In this document: positions 26,310 to 35,208 of the stretch, in pieces | Layout of the letters: each line of letters begins with the position of its first letter | Position numbering within the stretch: the stretch's first letter is position 1 | Assembly (NCBI GenBank): GCA_937997345.1 | Contig: CALKTD010000010.1 | Location: forward strand, 1 to 64,000 | Direction of reading: 5' to 3' | Source of the DNA: an uncultured Atopobium sp. | Lineage (GTDB): Bacteria; Actinomycetota; Coriobacteriia; Coriobacteriales; Atopobiaceae | DNA: 64,000 bases | Position numbers and translations under genes: made by a program | The notes under the pieces: generated by a model | The model's input: only the letters and a program-made list of their open reading frames with translations | The model's database searches: none | What the model was told of the DNA's origin: nothing

Positions 26310-27623
26310 ATGAGTACGGATAAGAAAATTGACTATATTCTTCGCACGGTAGAGGAACGAGACGTTCGCTACCTGCGTCTTTGTTTTACCGATGTACTCG
26401 GCGGATTAAAGGCTCTCTCCATTTCCCCCGAGGAGCTAGAAGAGGCTTTTGTTGAGGGCATTGGGTTTGATGGCTCTAACGTTGACGGCTTTGCTTCCCA
26501 GGAGCAGTCCGATCTTCTCGCATTCCCTGATGCAGATACGTTCCAGATTCTTCCATGGAAGACAGATGACGGTGTAGTTGCAAACGTATTCTGCGATATT
26601 CAGACTCCTCGACGTGAGGCTTTTACAGGCGATCCACGCCTTGTACTGAGAAATGCTTTTATCAAGGCAGAAGACCTTGGCTATGTCGCAAATGTTGGCC
26701 CTAAGCTTGAGTATTTTTATTTTGTGAGCGGGACTGAGCCAAAGCCTATTGATCAGGCTGGATACCTTGATTTGAATTCTGCTGATCTCAGCCATAGTCT
26801 TCGATACTCCACGTCTCGTGCACTTGAGAATCTTTCTATTCCTGTTCAGTATTCTTTCCATGCAGCTGGCCCTGCTCAAAACGGCGTTGAGCTCCGTTAT
26901 GCAGAAGCACTAACTTGCGCGGATAACATTGTTACTGCTCGTCTGGTTATCAGACATATTGCAACACTTCACGGTGTGTTTGCTTCGTTTATGCCAAAGC
27001 CTCTTCAGGGAGTTCCTGGCTCAGCCATGCTTTTGAATCAGTCGCTTCTTGACCACGATGGCGAGTCTCTGTTCTGGGCTCCAAAGACTGAGAACGAGGC
27101 TCACCTTTCTGAACTTGCTCAGCACTACATTGCAGGTCTTATTAAGTACGCTCCTGAGTACATGCTTATTACTAACCCAACGGTTAATTCCTATAAGCGC
27201 TTTGACCGCGACTCTATCCCAGCATATGCTACATGGGGCCGCAAAAACCGTTCTGCTATGGTTCGCATTCCAACGCACAAGCCAGGCAAGCACGTTGCTA
27301 CCCGTGCTGAGCTGCGTATTCCTGATCCAACTGCAAACCCTTATTTGGCAAATGCTGTAACGCTTATGGCTGGCCTTAAGGGTATTGAAGAGGACCTCTC
27401 ACTTCCTGAAGAGTTTGTGGGCGGAAATCCTGCTGATTATGGCGAGAAACTCCCCACAAATCTTGGAGAGGCACTCGAGCGCTTCAAACAGTCGGAGCTT
27501 CTCAAAGACGCTCTTGGTGAGCATATCTTCTCGTATCTGTGTGAGCGCAAAGCAGAGGAGTGGCGTGAGTTCTGCCTTACCGTCACTGACTGGGATACCC
27601 AGAAATACTACGCTGGTTGCTAA
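26310..27623 (+). CDS. Glutamine synthetase-like protein with degenerate active site
   Basis: A 437-residue protein aligning with type I glutamine synthetase end to end: FDGSNVDGF near 53, MPKPLQGVPGSAM near 228, NPTVNSYKR near 289 and RIPDPTANPYLA near 336 are clear. However, key residues are changed. In Salmonella numbering E129 is K132, E212 is A185, E220 is G192 and H269 is L241; only E131 (E134) and E357 (E334) of the six metal ligands remain. The flap glutamate (YEAP) is Ser302. Without these ligands normal glutamine synthesis is unlikely; a regulatory, ligand-binding or different catalytic role is inferred. It lies upstream of a glutamine-type transporter and a GlnR-like regulator. GGGAGG precedes the ATG. 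A frame opening at 26214 is not supported. Confidence 0.85.
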   Translation: MSTDKKIDYILRTVEERDVRYLRLCFTDVLGGLKALSISPEELEEAFVEGIGFDGSNVDGFASQEQSDLLAFPDADTFQILPWKTDDGVVANVFCDIQTPRREAFTGDPRLVLRNAFIKAEDLGYVANVGPKLEYFYFVSGTEPKPIDQAGYLDLNSADLSHSLRYSTSRALENLSIPVQYSFHAAGPAQNGVELRYAEALTCADNIVTARLVIRHIATLHGVFASFMPKPLQGVPGSAMLLNQSLLDHDGESLFWAPKTENEAHLSELAQHYIAGLIKYAPEYMLITNPTVNSYKRFDRDSIPAYATWGRKNRSAMVRIPTHKPGKHVATRAELRIPDPTANPYLANAVTLMAGLKGIEEDLSLPEEFVGGNPADYGEKLPTNLGEALERFKQSELLKDALGEHIFSYLCERKAEEWREFCLTVTDWDTQKYYAGC

Positions 27624-27657
27624 GCAACTATTCTGCTTGCGTTTATATGTACCTTTG

Positions 27658-27691
27658 AACCCTGTTCTGATTTTTTCAGAGCAGGGTTTTT
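27658..27691 (+). terminator. Terminator of the glutamine-synthetase-like gene
   Basis: A 13-bp stem AACCCTGTTCTGA / TCAGAGCAGGGTT with one wobble pair and a T-rich tail, 35 bases after the stop codon. Confidence 0.88.
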
Positions 27692-27958
27692 GACGAGAAA
27701 CCCTTGTTTCACGCAGAGAATGTAGCCTTCTTATTCGAATTGTTACCGTTTTATGAACTGAAAAAATTACTTTTACCTGGTCTTTATTGGATAGAATGAC
27801 TAAATAGTAGTCATTTATACAAACAAATATAGCTTCTCGCCATTTTTATGCAATAAAAACGAGAAATATGATGAAAAATATAAGTAGATTTTTCATATTT
27901 GCTTCCTATAATTCATTCCAATGAATTTCAGCTCAGATTTATTCAGGAAGAGGCAAAT
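27692..27958 (+). promoter_or_regulatory. Promoter region of the glutamine-type ABC operon with inverted repeat
   Basis: An AT-rich leader without a gene. TAGAAT at 27792-27797 is a likely -10 element. A 9-bp inverted repeat ATGAAAAAT-N8-ATTTTTCAT lies at 27871-27896, which could be an operator or an RNA hairpin. One TTCTCGCC copy sits at 27834. Control by the GlnR-like protein encoded at 31355 is speculation. Confidence 0.45.
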
Positions 27959-28810
27959 ATGAAATCGTCACTAGTTACTACCGTTAAAAAGAATGCCCTA
28001 AAGGGCGTAGCTGCTGTTTTTATGGCATGTGCACTTGTTGGTCTTATGGCTTGCTCGTCATCTAAGCAAGAAAATGCGCAACAGGGTACTACTTCATCCT
28101 CTGATTCAAGCTATACGCTGGTAACTAAGGGTCATCTGACTGTTGTTGCAGAGCTTGGTTTCCAGCCTTTTGAGTATTTTGAAGGCAACTCAACTACTCC
28201 TGTTGGTTTTGACGTTGATCTTATTACCGAGATTGCAAAAAGACTCAATCTTGAGGTTACGTACCTGCCAAACCAGAAGTTTGACACTCTTGTTCCAACT
28301 ATTAAGCAGGGTGGCAAAGCAGACGTTGCTATCGCAGGCATTACCATCACTGACGAGCGCTCTCAGGAGGTAGACTTCACTACTTCTTACCTCGACTCCA
28401 ATCAGTCCCTGGTTGTTAAGTCTGGCAGCACCGAGACCGAGCAGACGCTCAACGACGCCTCTAAGAAGGTTGTTGTTCAGACAGGTACTTCCGGCGAGGA
28501 TTGGGCTAAGGAGAATCTTCCAAACGCAACTATCGTTTCTGTAGACGATGTTGCTGCAGCAATGGCAGGAGTCCAGACTGGTTTGTACGATGCTATGGTC
28601 ATTGATCTGCCTGTTGCTTCCAATCTGATTAGCACTTCATATTCTGATCTGACTATTGCAAAAGAGATTCCAACAGGTGAGCAGTATGGCATTGCTGTTT
28701 CCAAGGACAATCCTGCACTAACTGAGGCAATCAACAAGGTTCTTGCAGACATGGAGAAGGACGGAACCATGACTTCTCTCAAAACCAAATGGTTTGGCTC
28801 TAACATCTAA
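27959..28810 (+). CDS. Amino-acid ABC transporter substrate-binding lipoprotein (glutamine type)
   Basis: A 283-residue type II periplasmic-binding-protein-fold lipoprotein. Residues 1-31 are a signal peptide ending in the lipobox VGLMAC, with lipidated C32, then a Ser-rich linker. The core shows LTVVAELGFQPFEYF, VGFDVDLITEIAKRLNL and IAGITITDERSQEVDFT, typical of polar amino-acid binders of the GlnH/HisJ group. The permease and ATPase genes follow. Exact ligand is not certain; glutamine fits the nitrogen context. The start at 27959 has AGGAAGAGG upstream. Confidence 0.88.
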   Translation: MKSSLVTTVKKNALKGVAAVFMACALVGLMACSSSKQENAQQGTTSSSDSSYTLVTKGHLTVVAELGFQPFEYFEGNSTTPVGFDVDLITEIAKRLNLEVTYLPNQKFDTLVPTIKQGGKADVAIAGITITDERSQEVDFTTSYLDSNQSLVVKSGSTETEQTLNDASKKVVVQTGTSGEDWAKENLPNATIVSVDDVAAAMAGVQTGLYDAMVIDLPVASNLISTSYSDLTIAKEIPTGEQYGIAVSKDNPALTEAINKVLADMEKDGTMTSLKTKWFGSNI

Positions 28811-28828
28811 TTTTACCAGCTCAGCAAA

Positions 28829-28860
28829 AGTGCTTGAAGTCAGATTTGGCTTCAAGCACT
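28829..28860 (+). terminator. Intercistronic hairpin after the binding-protein gene
   Basis: A perfect 11-bp stem AGTGCTTGAAG / CTTCAAGCACT with a 10-base loop between the binding-protein and permease genes. It could lower read-through or protect the upstream mRNA, giving excess binding protein over the membrane parts. Only a weak T-run follows. Confidence 0.6.
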
Positions 28861-28910
28861 CACTGTTTTCATCAGGATTTATCGCACCTCAAGCTCTAAA
28901 GGAGTATCAC

Positions 28911-30341
28911 GTGATTGCACTTTTGCACAAAACTATGTCAGGACAGCAACTGTCCTTGTGCATGTCATCTGCGAGTTTCAAAGCTGAATCTGCGCCTCAG
29001 AGTACGGCTTATAATTCAGTTAAGTCAAAGCTCTCGCATAATCGTGCGTACTCCTCGCTGCTTGTAGTTCTTCTCGCCACGCTTCTTTTGAGTGGGCTGT
29101 TCTTTATGTCTCTGAGCGTGTTTTCTGTTCAGAGTGCTTTTGCTCTCACCACAAATAAGGCAACAGCTAAGTCAAATCAGACAGAAGGCAATGGCGTTAT
29201 CGGCGGCAAAGAGACTCGTTTAACCTGGGAGGGAACAGTTGAGGACGAGCAGGTATCCCAGCTGGTCTTGGAACTTCCAGAGAGCTCTGATTTGCAGAGC
29301 GCAACTACTAAGGTAACGGTTCTTTCTGGTCTTACGCGCGAGAAGATCGAGACAACTGCAAGCGTCCAGGGAACGCAGGTTGTGATTTCTTTTGCAACAC
29401 CAGTAGATGCTCAAAAGCTGATTCGTGTAGAGATTTCCGGCATGAAGTTTCCTGCTGACGGCGGTTCGTACACTGTTGAGGGAACGTATACCACAGAGCA
29501 AGGGACTCAAAAGCTTGCCTCTTCTCCTGAAATCACCATTATTTCTAATACGCCTGTTCAGGCTCTAGTGAATTGGCTTGATGCTCAGCCTTGGGTTGAA
29601 GCGTGGAATTCCAACAACTTTTTGGGCATGTTCTTAAAGCCTCAACTGATTGTCTCTTCAGTTGTGATGCTATTTCCAGGATGGCTCGTTTGTCTTGCAA
29701 TTGTAATTTGTGCCTATCCTGTGGCCATTGTGCTGGGAATGGGCTTTGCGCTGCTGAAGATTTCCAAGAATCCGCTCCTGCGTGCACTTGCGGTGGTATA
29801 TATCAATTTGTTGCGTGGAACCCCATTTTTCCTGCAGATTTATATTCTGTTCTTTGGTCTACCCATGCTGAATATTAATTTGGATACCAATTTGCTTGGC
29901 TTTATTGTGGTCGCTATTAACTCATCTGCGTATCTTTCAGAGATCTTCCGCGCGGGCATTCAATCAATCCCGCAGGGTCAGTATGAGGCAGCAAGCTCTC
30001 TTGGTATGAATCGTTTCCAGACCATGACGTTTATTATCATTCCTCAAACTATCCGCCGGGTTATTCCGCCTCTTACCAGCGACTTCATTACGTCCTACAA
30101 AGATACCTCACTGCTTTCTTCTGTGGGTGTTATGGAACTGATGATGTTTGCTAAAAATCTCACCACCTCAACTGGAAACATGACGCCATATATGACGGCT
30201 GCCCTATTCTATTTGGCAATTACTCTGCCACTTATTAAGGTAGTTGGCAGTATCGAGAAACGCATGGAGCAGTCAGAAACAGGCAAAACAGTAAGCGCTT
30301 CAGCAAGTAAGACTCAAGCTCTTTCCAAGGAGGAAAACTAA
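28911..30341 (+). CDS. Amino-acid ABC permease with N-terminal extracellular domain
   Basis: A 476-residue protein, about twice the usual 215-230 residues of HisM/GlnP permeases. The C-terminal 240 residues are a normal permease, with the [12 protein letters not shown] and [12 protein letters not shown] parts of the EAA loop near residue 355. The N-terminal part has a short cytoplasmic segment, a signal-like membrane segment at about 48-75 ending in SAFA, and about 140 outward-facing Ser/Thr/Val-rich residues resembling a beta-sandwich. The start GTG 28911 follows AAAGGAG. The extra domain is not a solute-binding domain of the known SBP-fused type; its role is unknown. Confidence 0.85.
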   Translation: MIALLHKTMSGQQLSLCMSSASFKAESAPQSTAYNSVKSKLSHNRAYSSLLVVLLATLLLSGLFFMSLSVFSVQSAFALTTNKATAKSNQTEGNGVIGGKETRLTWEGTVEDEQVSQLVLELPESSDLQSATTKVTVLSGLTREKIETTASVQGTQVVISFATPVDAQKLIRVEISGMKFPADGGSYTVEGTYTTEQGTQKLASSPEITIISNTPVQALVNWLDAQPWVEAWNSNNFLGMFLKPQLIVSSVVMLFPGWLVCLAIVICAYPVAIVLGMGFALLKISKNPLLRALAVVYINLLRGTPFFLQIYILFFGLPMLNINLDTNLLGFIVVAINSSAYLSEIFRAGIQSIPQGQYEAASSLGMNRFQTMTFIIIPQTIRRVIPPLTSDFITSYKDTSLLSSVGVMELMMFAKNLTTSTGNMTPYMTAALFYLAITLPLIKVVGSIEKRMEQSETGKTVSASASKTQALSKEEN

Positions 30342-31201
30342 TGTTTTTCTTTTCTTTCAAAAAGAAGTCGAACACAGAACATCCTGCCTCGGATGCTGAA
30401 GTTGCTGCTCAAGAGGCATTTAAGCGTGATAAGCCCCTTACTAACCATGCTTTTGAGGCAGGTGAACATCCTATTGTTCGTATTGAGCACCTCAATAAGT
30501 CGTTTGGATCAACACATGTTTTGAATGATGTAAACCTTACCGTCTGGCCAGGTGAAGTAGTGGTTGTACTTGGTCCTTCTGGCTCTGGCAAGTCCACCAT
30601 GCTTCGTTGTATCAATCTACTGGAGACTCCTTCTGCAGGTCATATTCTTATTGAGGATCAAGAGATCACAGGCACCAATGAAGCTGAGGTCAACGCCCTT
30701 CGTAGAGATGTCGGAATGGTCTTTCAGCAATTCAATCTGTTTGGTCATTTAACGGTCAAAGAGAACGTAATGATTGGTCAGATAAAGGTTCTAGGAAAGT
30801 CAAAAGAGGAGGCAGAGGCAGAGGCGCTAAAGCAGCTGGAGGCTGTTGGCCTTGCCGATAGAGCGGACTTCAAGCCTGGCGCGCTTTCCGGTGGACAGCA
30901 GCAGCGTGTAGCAATCGCTCGCGCCGTTGCTATGCATCCAAATGTACTTCTGTTTGATGAGCCAACTTCCGCGCTTGATCCTGAGCTTGTTCGTGGTGTT
31001 TTGGACGTCATGCGTAATCTAGCAAAGAACTCTGGCATGACCATGATTGTGGTAACGCACGAGATGGGCTTTGCAAAAGACGTGGCAGATCGTGTGGTCT
31101 TTATGGAAGGGGGAGTGGTAGCTGAGCAAGGAACTCCTGATGTCATCTTCAACAATCCACAAAACTCTCGAACAGCTGAGTTCATCGGCGCTATTGCGTA
31201 A
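30341..31201 (+). CDS. Amino-acid ABC transporter ATP-binding protein (GlnQ type)
   Basis: A 286-residue polar amino-acid ATPase: Walker [10 protein letters not shown] near residue 78, signature [14 protein letters not shown] near 185, Walker [13 protein letters not shown] near 205, and the H-loop VVTHEMGFA. An N-terminal extension of about 40 residues precedes the ATPase domain. The ATG overlaps the permease stop codon by one base (TAATG). With the two preceding genes it forms a complete importer. The operon ends at a dyad made of two GGCGAGAA octamers. Confidence 0.93.
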   Translation: MFFFSFKKKSNTEHPASDAEVAAQEAFKRDKPLTNHAFEAGEHPIVRIEHLNKSFGSTHVLNDVNLTVWPGEVVVVLGPSGSGKSTMLRCINLLETPSAGHILIEDQEITGTNEAEVNALRRDVGMVFQQFNLFGHLTVKENVMIGQIKVLGKSKEEAEAEALKQLEAVGLADRADFKPGALSGGQQQRVAIARAVAMHPNVLLFDEPTSALDPELVRGVLDVMRNLAKNSGMTMIVVTHEMGFAKDVADRVVFMEGGVVAEQGTPDVIFNNPQNSRTAEFIGAIA

Positions 31202-31242
31202 AACCTATACTTTTTCAATTAATGCGCAAGCTTTAAAAAATA

Positions 31243-31274
31243 AATTAGGGCGAGAAAATCTTCTCGCCCTAATT
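31243..31274. terminator. Dyad of two octamer repeats after the GlnQ-type gene
   Basis: A perfect 14-bp stem AATTAGGGCGAGAA / TTCTCGCCCTAATT with a 4-base loop, centred on an inverted pair of the dispersed octamer. It lies 42 bases after the stop codon. On the minus strand a T-rich run follows the stem; on the plus strand it does not. It probably acts as a terminator or mRNA 3'-end structure. Confidence 0.7.
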
Positions 31275-31354
31275 GCAGATAATGAGGTATATCTGCTCTT
31301 TATTCGCAGCTTGTGGTATGCTTTATAAGATTAAGCTTATTCTAGGGGGAATCG

Positions 31355-32029
31355 ATGCATCACAAGAATATTCTTCTTGTATCTGCAACGACACGCTTAC
31401 ATGAACGTATGCGTGAACTTTCACATGTCATTGATGTGTCTATTGCTCTTGCAAACGCAGCTTCATTCTCGCAGGCAGCGGCTTCTGGTCATACCTTTGA
31501 CTTGATTATTCTTGATCAAAAAGACCTTTCCCAGGATGTTATTAGCACGGTTGAGAATTATTCTGCGCAAAATGGCGGAATTGCTCGCCTGTTTGTTGCT
31601 GACCTTGATAATCTTTCTAAGTTTGTTCTGCCTGTTCAGGGCAAGAGTGATTTTATTTTGTCTACTGCAACTATCCAGGAGTTTAGTCTCAGGTGCTCGC
31701 TGCTTTTGTGGCCAGGTACCGAGAGTACTTCTAGAGACTTGGTTATTGTTGACAATATAAAGATTAACCTGGCAACGTATCAGGTTTATATTGATGAATC
31801 TCCCGTTGATCTTACGTATATGGAGTATCTGCTGCTGTCATTCTTGGCAACTCATCCGTCTCGTGCATACTCGCGCGAGGCTCTATTGCAGCGCGTTTGG
31901 GGCTTTGAATACTGCGGTGGTACCAGAACAGTTGACGTCCACGTAAGGCGTGTTCGCTCAAAGATTGGTCCTCAAGCAGCCGCTCATCTTGAGACGGTGC
32001 GTGGCGTAGGCTATCTGTTTAGAGCATAA
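31355..32029 (+). CDS. OmpR/GlnR-like winged-helix response regulator
   Basis: A 224-residue protein with an N-terminal receiver-like domain and a C-terminal OmpR-type winged helix (LTYMEYLLLSFLATHP near 148, then RTVDVHVRRVRSKIG near 189). The C-terminus resembles actinobacterial GlnR. The receiver lacks the acidic pair (LLVSATT in place of an Asp-Asp strand end) and the usual Thr and Lys-Pro residues, so phosphorylation control is unlikely, as for GlnR. No sensor kinase is adjacent. Its place next to the glutamine-type importer and the glutamine-synthetase-like gene suggests nitrogen control, by inference. Confidence 0.82.
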   Translation: MHHKNILLVSATTRLHERMRELSHVIDVSIALANAASFSQAAASGHTFDLIILDQKDLSQDVISTVENYSAQNGGIARLFVADLDNLSKFVLPVQGKSDFILSTATIQEFSLRCSLLLWPGTESTSRDLVIVDNIKINLATYQVYIDESPVDLTYMEYLLLSFLATHPSRAYSREALLQRVWGFEYCGGTRTVDVHVRRVRSKIGPQAAAHLETVRGVGYLFRA

Positions 32030-32113
32030 GCGCAGCTACAGAAAGTTTTTATTACAGTTTGTGCACCCAAAATTTATTAGTGCAATATCTGGCATGTTTC
32101 CCACAACGAGAAA

Positions 32114-32143
32114 CGAATTTTTGTCCGGTATAACGGGTAGAAT
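32114..32143 (+). promoter_or_regulatory. Shared promoter-like motif upstream of htrA
   Basis: CGAATTTTTGTCCGGT (32114-32129), then 8 bases, then TAGAAT (32138-32143). The same 16-base motif with one change and the same spacing to a -10-like hexamer lies before dgt at 48962. It may be a regulated promoter. Confidence 0.45.
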
Positions 32144-32224
32144 ACACATATTGAAAAATTGATGTTTAGCACAGAATTATTTGCGTTAGCTGTTTGCATC
32201 AAAGTGATGTTAAGGAGGATGTCT

Positions 32225-33640
32225 ATGGAGAACCAAGCACATGGTTTAACCACAGATTCCACTGTAAATAAGCGTTTCTCGCCAGTTGAGCAGACTGGAT
32301 TTATGTCTATGTTCAAAAGCTCAAGTGTAAAAAGAACAGCCTGTGCAATTGCTTTTGCCGTTGCTTGTGTTCCTACCATTGCTTTGGGAGAGGGAATCTC
32401 TAAGCTTCCTGCAGTATCTGGTCAGGCAACTATTTCTCAAGCAGCAACGTCTCGTCCTGCTGCAGAACCCACTGATACTAAGACGGCAGAAACGGTAGCT
32501 TCTAAGGTTTTGCCTTCGGTTGTGTCCGTTAAGGCTACCAGCGATTCATCAGGCTCAACCGGTTCTGGTGTTGTATTGAACACAAATGGAGACATTCTTA
32601 CCAATTACCACGTCATTGAGGGCATGGACACCTTCTCCATTTCAATTAACGATAAAGAATATGACTGTACCGTTGTAGGTACAGACCCTACCTCTGACCT
32701 TGCTGTTCTTCATGCTGACCTTAAGGGAGATAGCCTAACTCCAATTGAGATTGGCAACTCCGATAACCTGGCTCCTGGTAGCTGGGTTATGAGTGTTGGT
32801 AGTCCGTTTGGTCTTGATCATTCTGTTTCTGCTGGCATTGTATCTGCACTTTCTCGTGGCGATATGCTTGAAACAGAAGGTGGAGAAACCACTATTTATG
32901 CCAACCTCATCCAGGTTGATGCTGCTATTAACCCAGGCAATTCTGGCGGTGCCTTGGTTGACTCTAATGGTCAGCTTGTAGGCATTTGTACACTGTATTC
33001 GTCCGATACCAAGTCGTTTGCTGGTATTGGTTTTGCAATTCCTGTTAACTATGCCATTGATATTGCAAATCAGATTCTTTCTGGTCAGCAGGTAAAGCAT
33101 GCTTATATTGGTCTTTCTATGCAGACTGTTACTCCACGGGCTGCAAAGCGCAATAATCTCTCAGTAGATTATGGAGCTTATGTAGCAGGTCTTCTCGATG
33201 ATAGTCCTGCAGGAGATGCTGGTATTAAAAAGGGAGATGTCATTATCTCTATTGGTGGAGAGCGCGTAATTTCTGCTGATGCGGCTATTATTGCCGTTCG
33301 CTCTCACAAGATTGGAGAGACAGTTCCTGTAGAAATTATGCGTGGAGAAGATCGTCTTACCATCAATGTCACTCTTGGTTCTGATGAGACGCTTTCTTCT
33401 ATGAAAGAGAAAGAAAAGAATAGCAAGAACGAAACAAACAACGTTGATGATAAGCAGGATCGTACTGAAGATGATGATTCCTATAGGTATTACCGCCAGC
33501 AAAACTATTGGGAAGAGTTCTGGGATTACTTCACTAATCCTTATGGAGATAAAGACGTTGATTCCGATAATCCATTTGTGAATATTGTAGAGAGCATTAC
33601 CAATAGCATTGCAGAAGCAATCTACGGAATTTTTGGTTAA
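32225..33640 (+). CDS. HtrA/DegP-like serine protease (S1C) with PDZ domain
   Basis: A 471-residue membrane-anchored protease for quality control outside the membrane. After about 40 cytoplasmic residues comes one membrane segment (ACAIAFAVACVPTIALG), then a trypsin-like domain with the triad visible as NYHVIEG (His), TSDLAVL (Asp) and NPGNSGGALV (Ser), then a PDZ domain (DSPAGDAGIKKGDVIISI), then an acidic, Tyr/Asn-rich tail of about 80 residues of unknown role. ATG 32225 lies six bases after AAGGAGG, better spaced than the ATG six bases earlier. Confidence 0.92.
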   Translation: MENQAHGLTTDSTVNKRFSPVEQTGFMSMFKSSSVKRTACAIAFAVACVPTIALGEGISKLPAVSGQATISQAATSRPAAEPTDTKTAETVASKVLPSVVSVKATSDSSGSTGSGVVLNTNGDILTNYHVIEGMDTFSISINDKEYDCTVVGTDPTSDLAVLHADLKGDSLTPIEIGNSDNLAPGSWVMSVGSPFGLDHSVSAGIVSALSRGDMLETEGGETTIYANLIQVDAAINPGNSGGALVDSNGQLVGICTLYSSDTKSFAGIGFAIPVNYAIDIANQILSGQQVKHAYIGLSMQTVTPRAAKRNNLSVDYGAYVAGLLDDSPAGDAGIKKGDVIISIGGERVISADAAIIAVRSHKIGETVPVEIMRGEDRLTINVTLGSDETLSSMKEKEKNSKNETNNVDDKQDRTEDDDSYRYYRQQNYWEEFWDYFTNPYGDKDVDSDNPFVNIVESITNSIAEAIYGIFG

Positions 33641-33701
33641 CACTCAGATTGCGTTTGCTGTGTTTGCGTTTGTTTGTTCTGCTATGAGTTAGGGGAGTCT
33701 T

Positions 33702-35063
33702 GTGGATTTGCTTGTGCTGTTAGTTTTGGCTGTAGTTGTCATTGTGCTTATCGTAAGCCTTGTTACACTTTCCTCTAAGCTTTCGCAAGTAAAGACGCTG
33801 CAAGAGCAAAGTCAAACATCATCTGCAGAGCTTATAAGAAGCTCCCAAGAGTTGGATCGTCGTGTTACGGATAACATGGCAAAAATGCAAGAGCTTATGG
33901 ATGCAAAGCTTGAGAAGGTAAGAGAGGTAGTTGATCAAAAGCTCACCTCAACACTGCAAAATCAGACGAAGCAGACTGATCAGCGCATTGCTCAGCTTGA
34001 TGCTCGCTTTGATGCTTTTCAGCGTCGTGTGGATGACAATATGAAAGCAACTTCCCAGGCTTCAACTGAGCAGCTTGGTAAGGTTAGAGAGACTGTTGAC
34101 AAACAGCTCAGCGACATGCGTAAAGAGAATGAAGCAAAGCTTGAGCTTATGCGTCAGACCGTTGACGAGAAACTCCAGAAAACGCTTGATGAGCGTATGA
34201 CTCAATCGTTTCAGCGCGTATCTACGCAACTTGAGCAAGTTCATCAAGGCTTGGGAGAAATGCGCGGCCTTGCAGAGGGTGTTGGAGACTTAAAGAAAGT
34301 TCTCTCTGGCGTTAAAACTCGCGGAATTGTTGGAGAAATTCAGCTTGGCGCAATTCTAAGAGACATTCTTTCTCCAGAGCAATATGAAGAGAATGTTGCC
34401 ACCGTCTCCGGTTCTTCTGAGCGCGTCGAGTTTGCTGTTAAGTTGCCTGGAGAGTCAGGGGAGACTGTTTGGCTTCCTATTGATTCTAAGTTCCCAGGAG
34501 ATACGTACGAGCATTTAGTGGATGCAATCAATGCAGGTAATGAGGAGGCGATTGCTGCTGCTAAAAAGGGCCTAGAGACTCGAATTAAGGCAGAGGCAAA
34601 AGATATCTCTACAAAGTATATTGCTCCACCAGAGACAACTAACTTTGCTATCTTATTCCTTCCTTTTGAGGGGCTTTATGCAGAGGTAGTCAGTCAGACG
34701 GGACTGCTTGAGCAGCTACAGAGAGAGTATCGCGTCAATGTATGCGGTCCTTCCACCATGGCCGCGCTTCTTAATAGCCTTCAGATGGGATTCCAATCCG
34801 TTGCTATTCAGAAGCATGCCGACGAAATTCAAAAGGTGCTCTCTGCGGTTAAGACGGAGTTTGAGACGTATCAGGCCCAGCTTGAGAAGGCTCAGAAACA
34901 GATTAGAACTGCAGAAACCACCATTGATAAGATTCTTACTACTAGAACAAAGGCTATGAACCGCAAGCTCAGAGGTGTTACTGCATTAGAGAGCCTTGAA
35001 GATGCACAGAGTACTTTAGGTCTTGTTGAGGGAAGTGTAGAAGATCAAGAGGACGATGAATAG
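33702..35063 (+). CDS. rmuC: DNA recombination protein RmuC
   Basis: A 453-residue RmuC-family protein. An N-terminal membrane helix (about residues 2-24) is followed by a long coiled coil rich in Lys, Glu and Gln (about 30-195), then the conserved nuclease-like RmuC domain with GEIQLGAILRDIL, VEFAVKLPG and LPIDSKFPGDTYE. It is linked to limiting inversions and rearrangements of DNA. GTG 33702 follows GGGGAG. It stands alone, between htrA and the copper operon. Confidence 0.93.
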   Translation: MDLLVLLVLAVVVIVLIVSLVTLSSKLSQVKTLQEQSQTSSAELIRSSQELDRRVTDNMAKMQELMDAKLEKVREVVDQKLTSTLQNQTKQTDQRIAQLDARFDAFQRRVDDNMKATSQASTEQLGKVRETVDKQLSDMRKENEAKLELMRQTVDEKLQKTLDERMTQSFQRVSTQLEQVHQGLGEMRGLAEGVGDLKKVLSGVKTRGIVGEIQLGAILRDILSPEQYEENVATVSGSSERVEFAVKLPGESGETVWLPIDSKFPGDTYEHLVDAINAGNEEAIAAAKKGLETRIKAEAKDISTKYIAPPETTNFAILFLPFEGLYAEVVSQTGLLEQLQREYRVNVCGPSTMAALLNSLQMGFQSVAIQKHADEIQKVLSAVKTEFETYQAQLEKAQKQIRTAETTIDKILTTRTKAMNRKLRGVTALESLEDAQSTLGLVEGSVEDQEDDE

Positions 35064-35102
35064 CGCGTATTTTGAGTGCTGACATTTTTTTCATGGGTAG
35101 AT

Positions 35103-35133
35103 AAAAAATAGCGGCTTCGGTCGCTGTTTTTTG
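35103..35133 (+). terminator. Terminator of rmuC with UUCG-type loop
   Basis: AAAAATAGCGGC-TTCG-GTCGCTGTTTTTT: a stem closed by a TTCG tetraloop with wobble pairs and a T-run, 39 bases after rmuC. Confidence 0.85.
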
Positions 35134-35143
35134 TTGTATAGGA

Positions 35144-35194
35144 ATACCGTATAGGGGTATACTGTTTATAGAAACTAATACCCCCTTAGGGTAT
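35144..35194 (+). promoter_or_regulatory. Two CsoR-type operators before csoR-copA
   Basis: ATACCGTATAGGGGTAT (35144-35160) and ATACCCCCTTAGGGTAT (35178-35194) both fit the ATACCC...GGGTAT palindrome recognised by CsoR copper repressors. They are 34 bases apart, centre to centre, and flank the expected promoter, so apo-CsoR would block the operon and copper would release it. The site identity follows known CsoR operators; occupancy is inference. Confidence 0.8.
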
Positions 35195-35208
35195 ATGAAG
35201 GAGGATAG

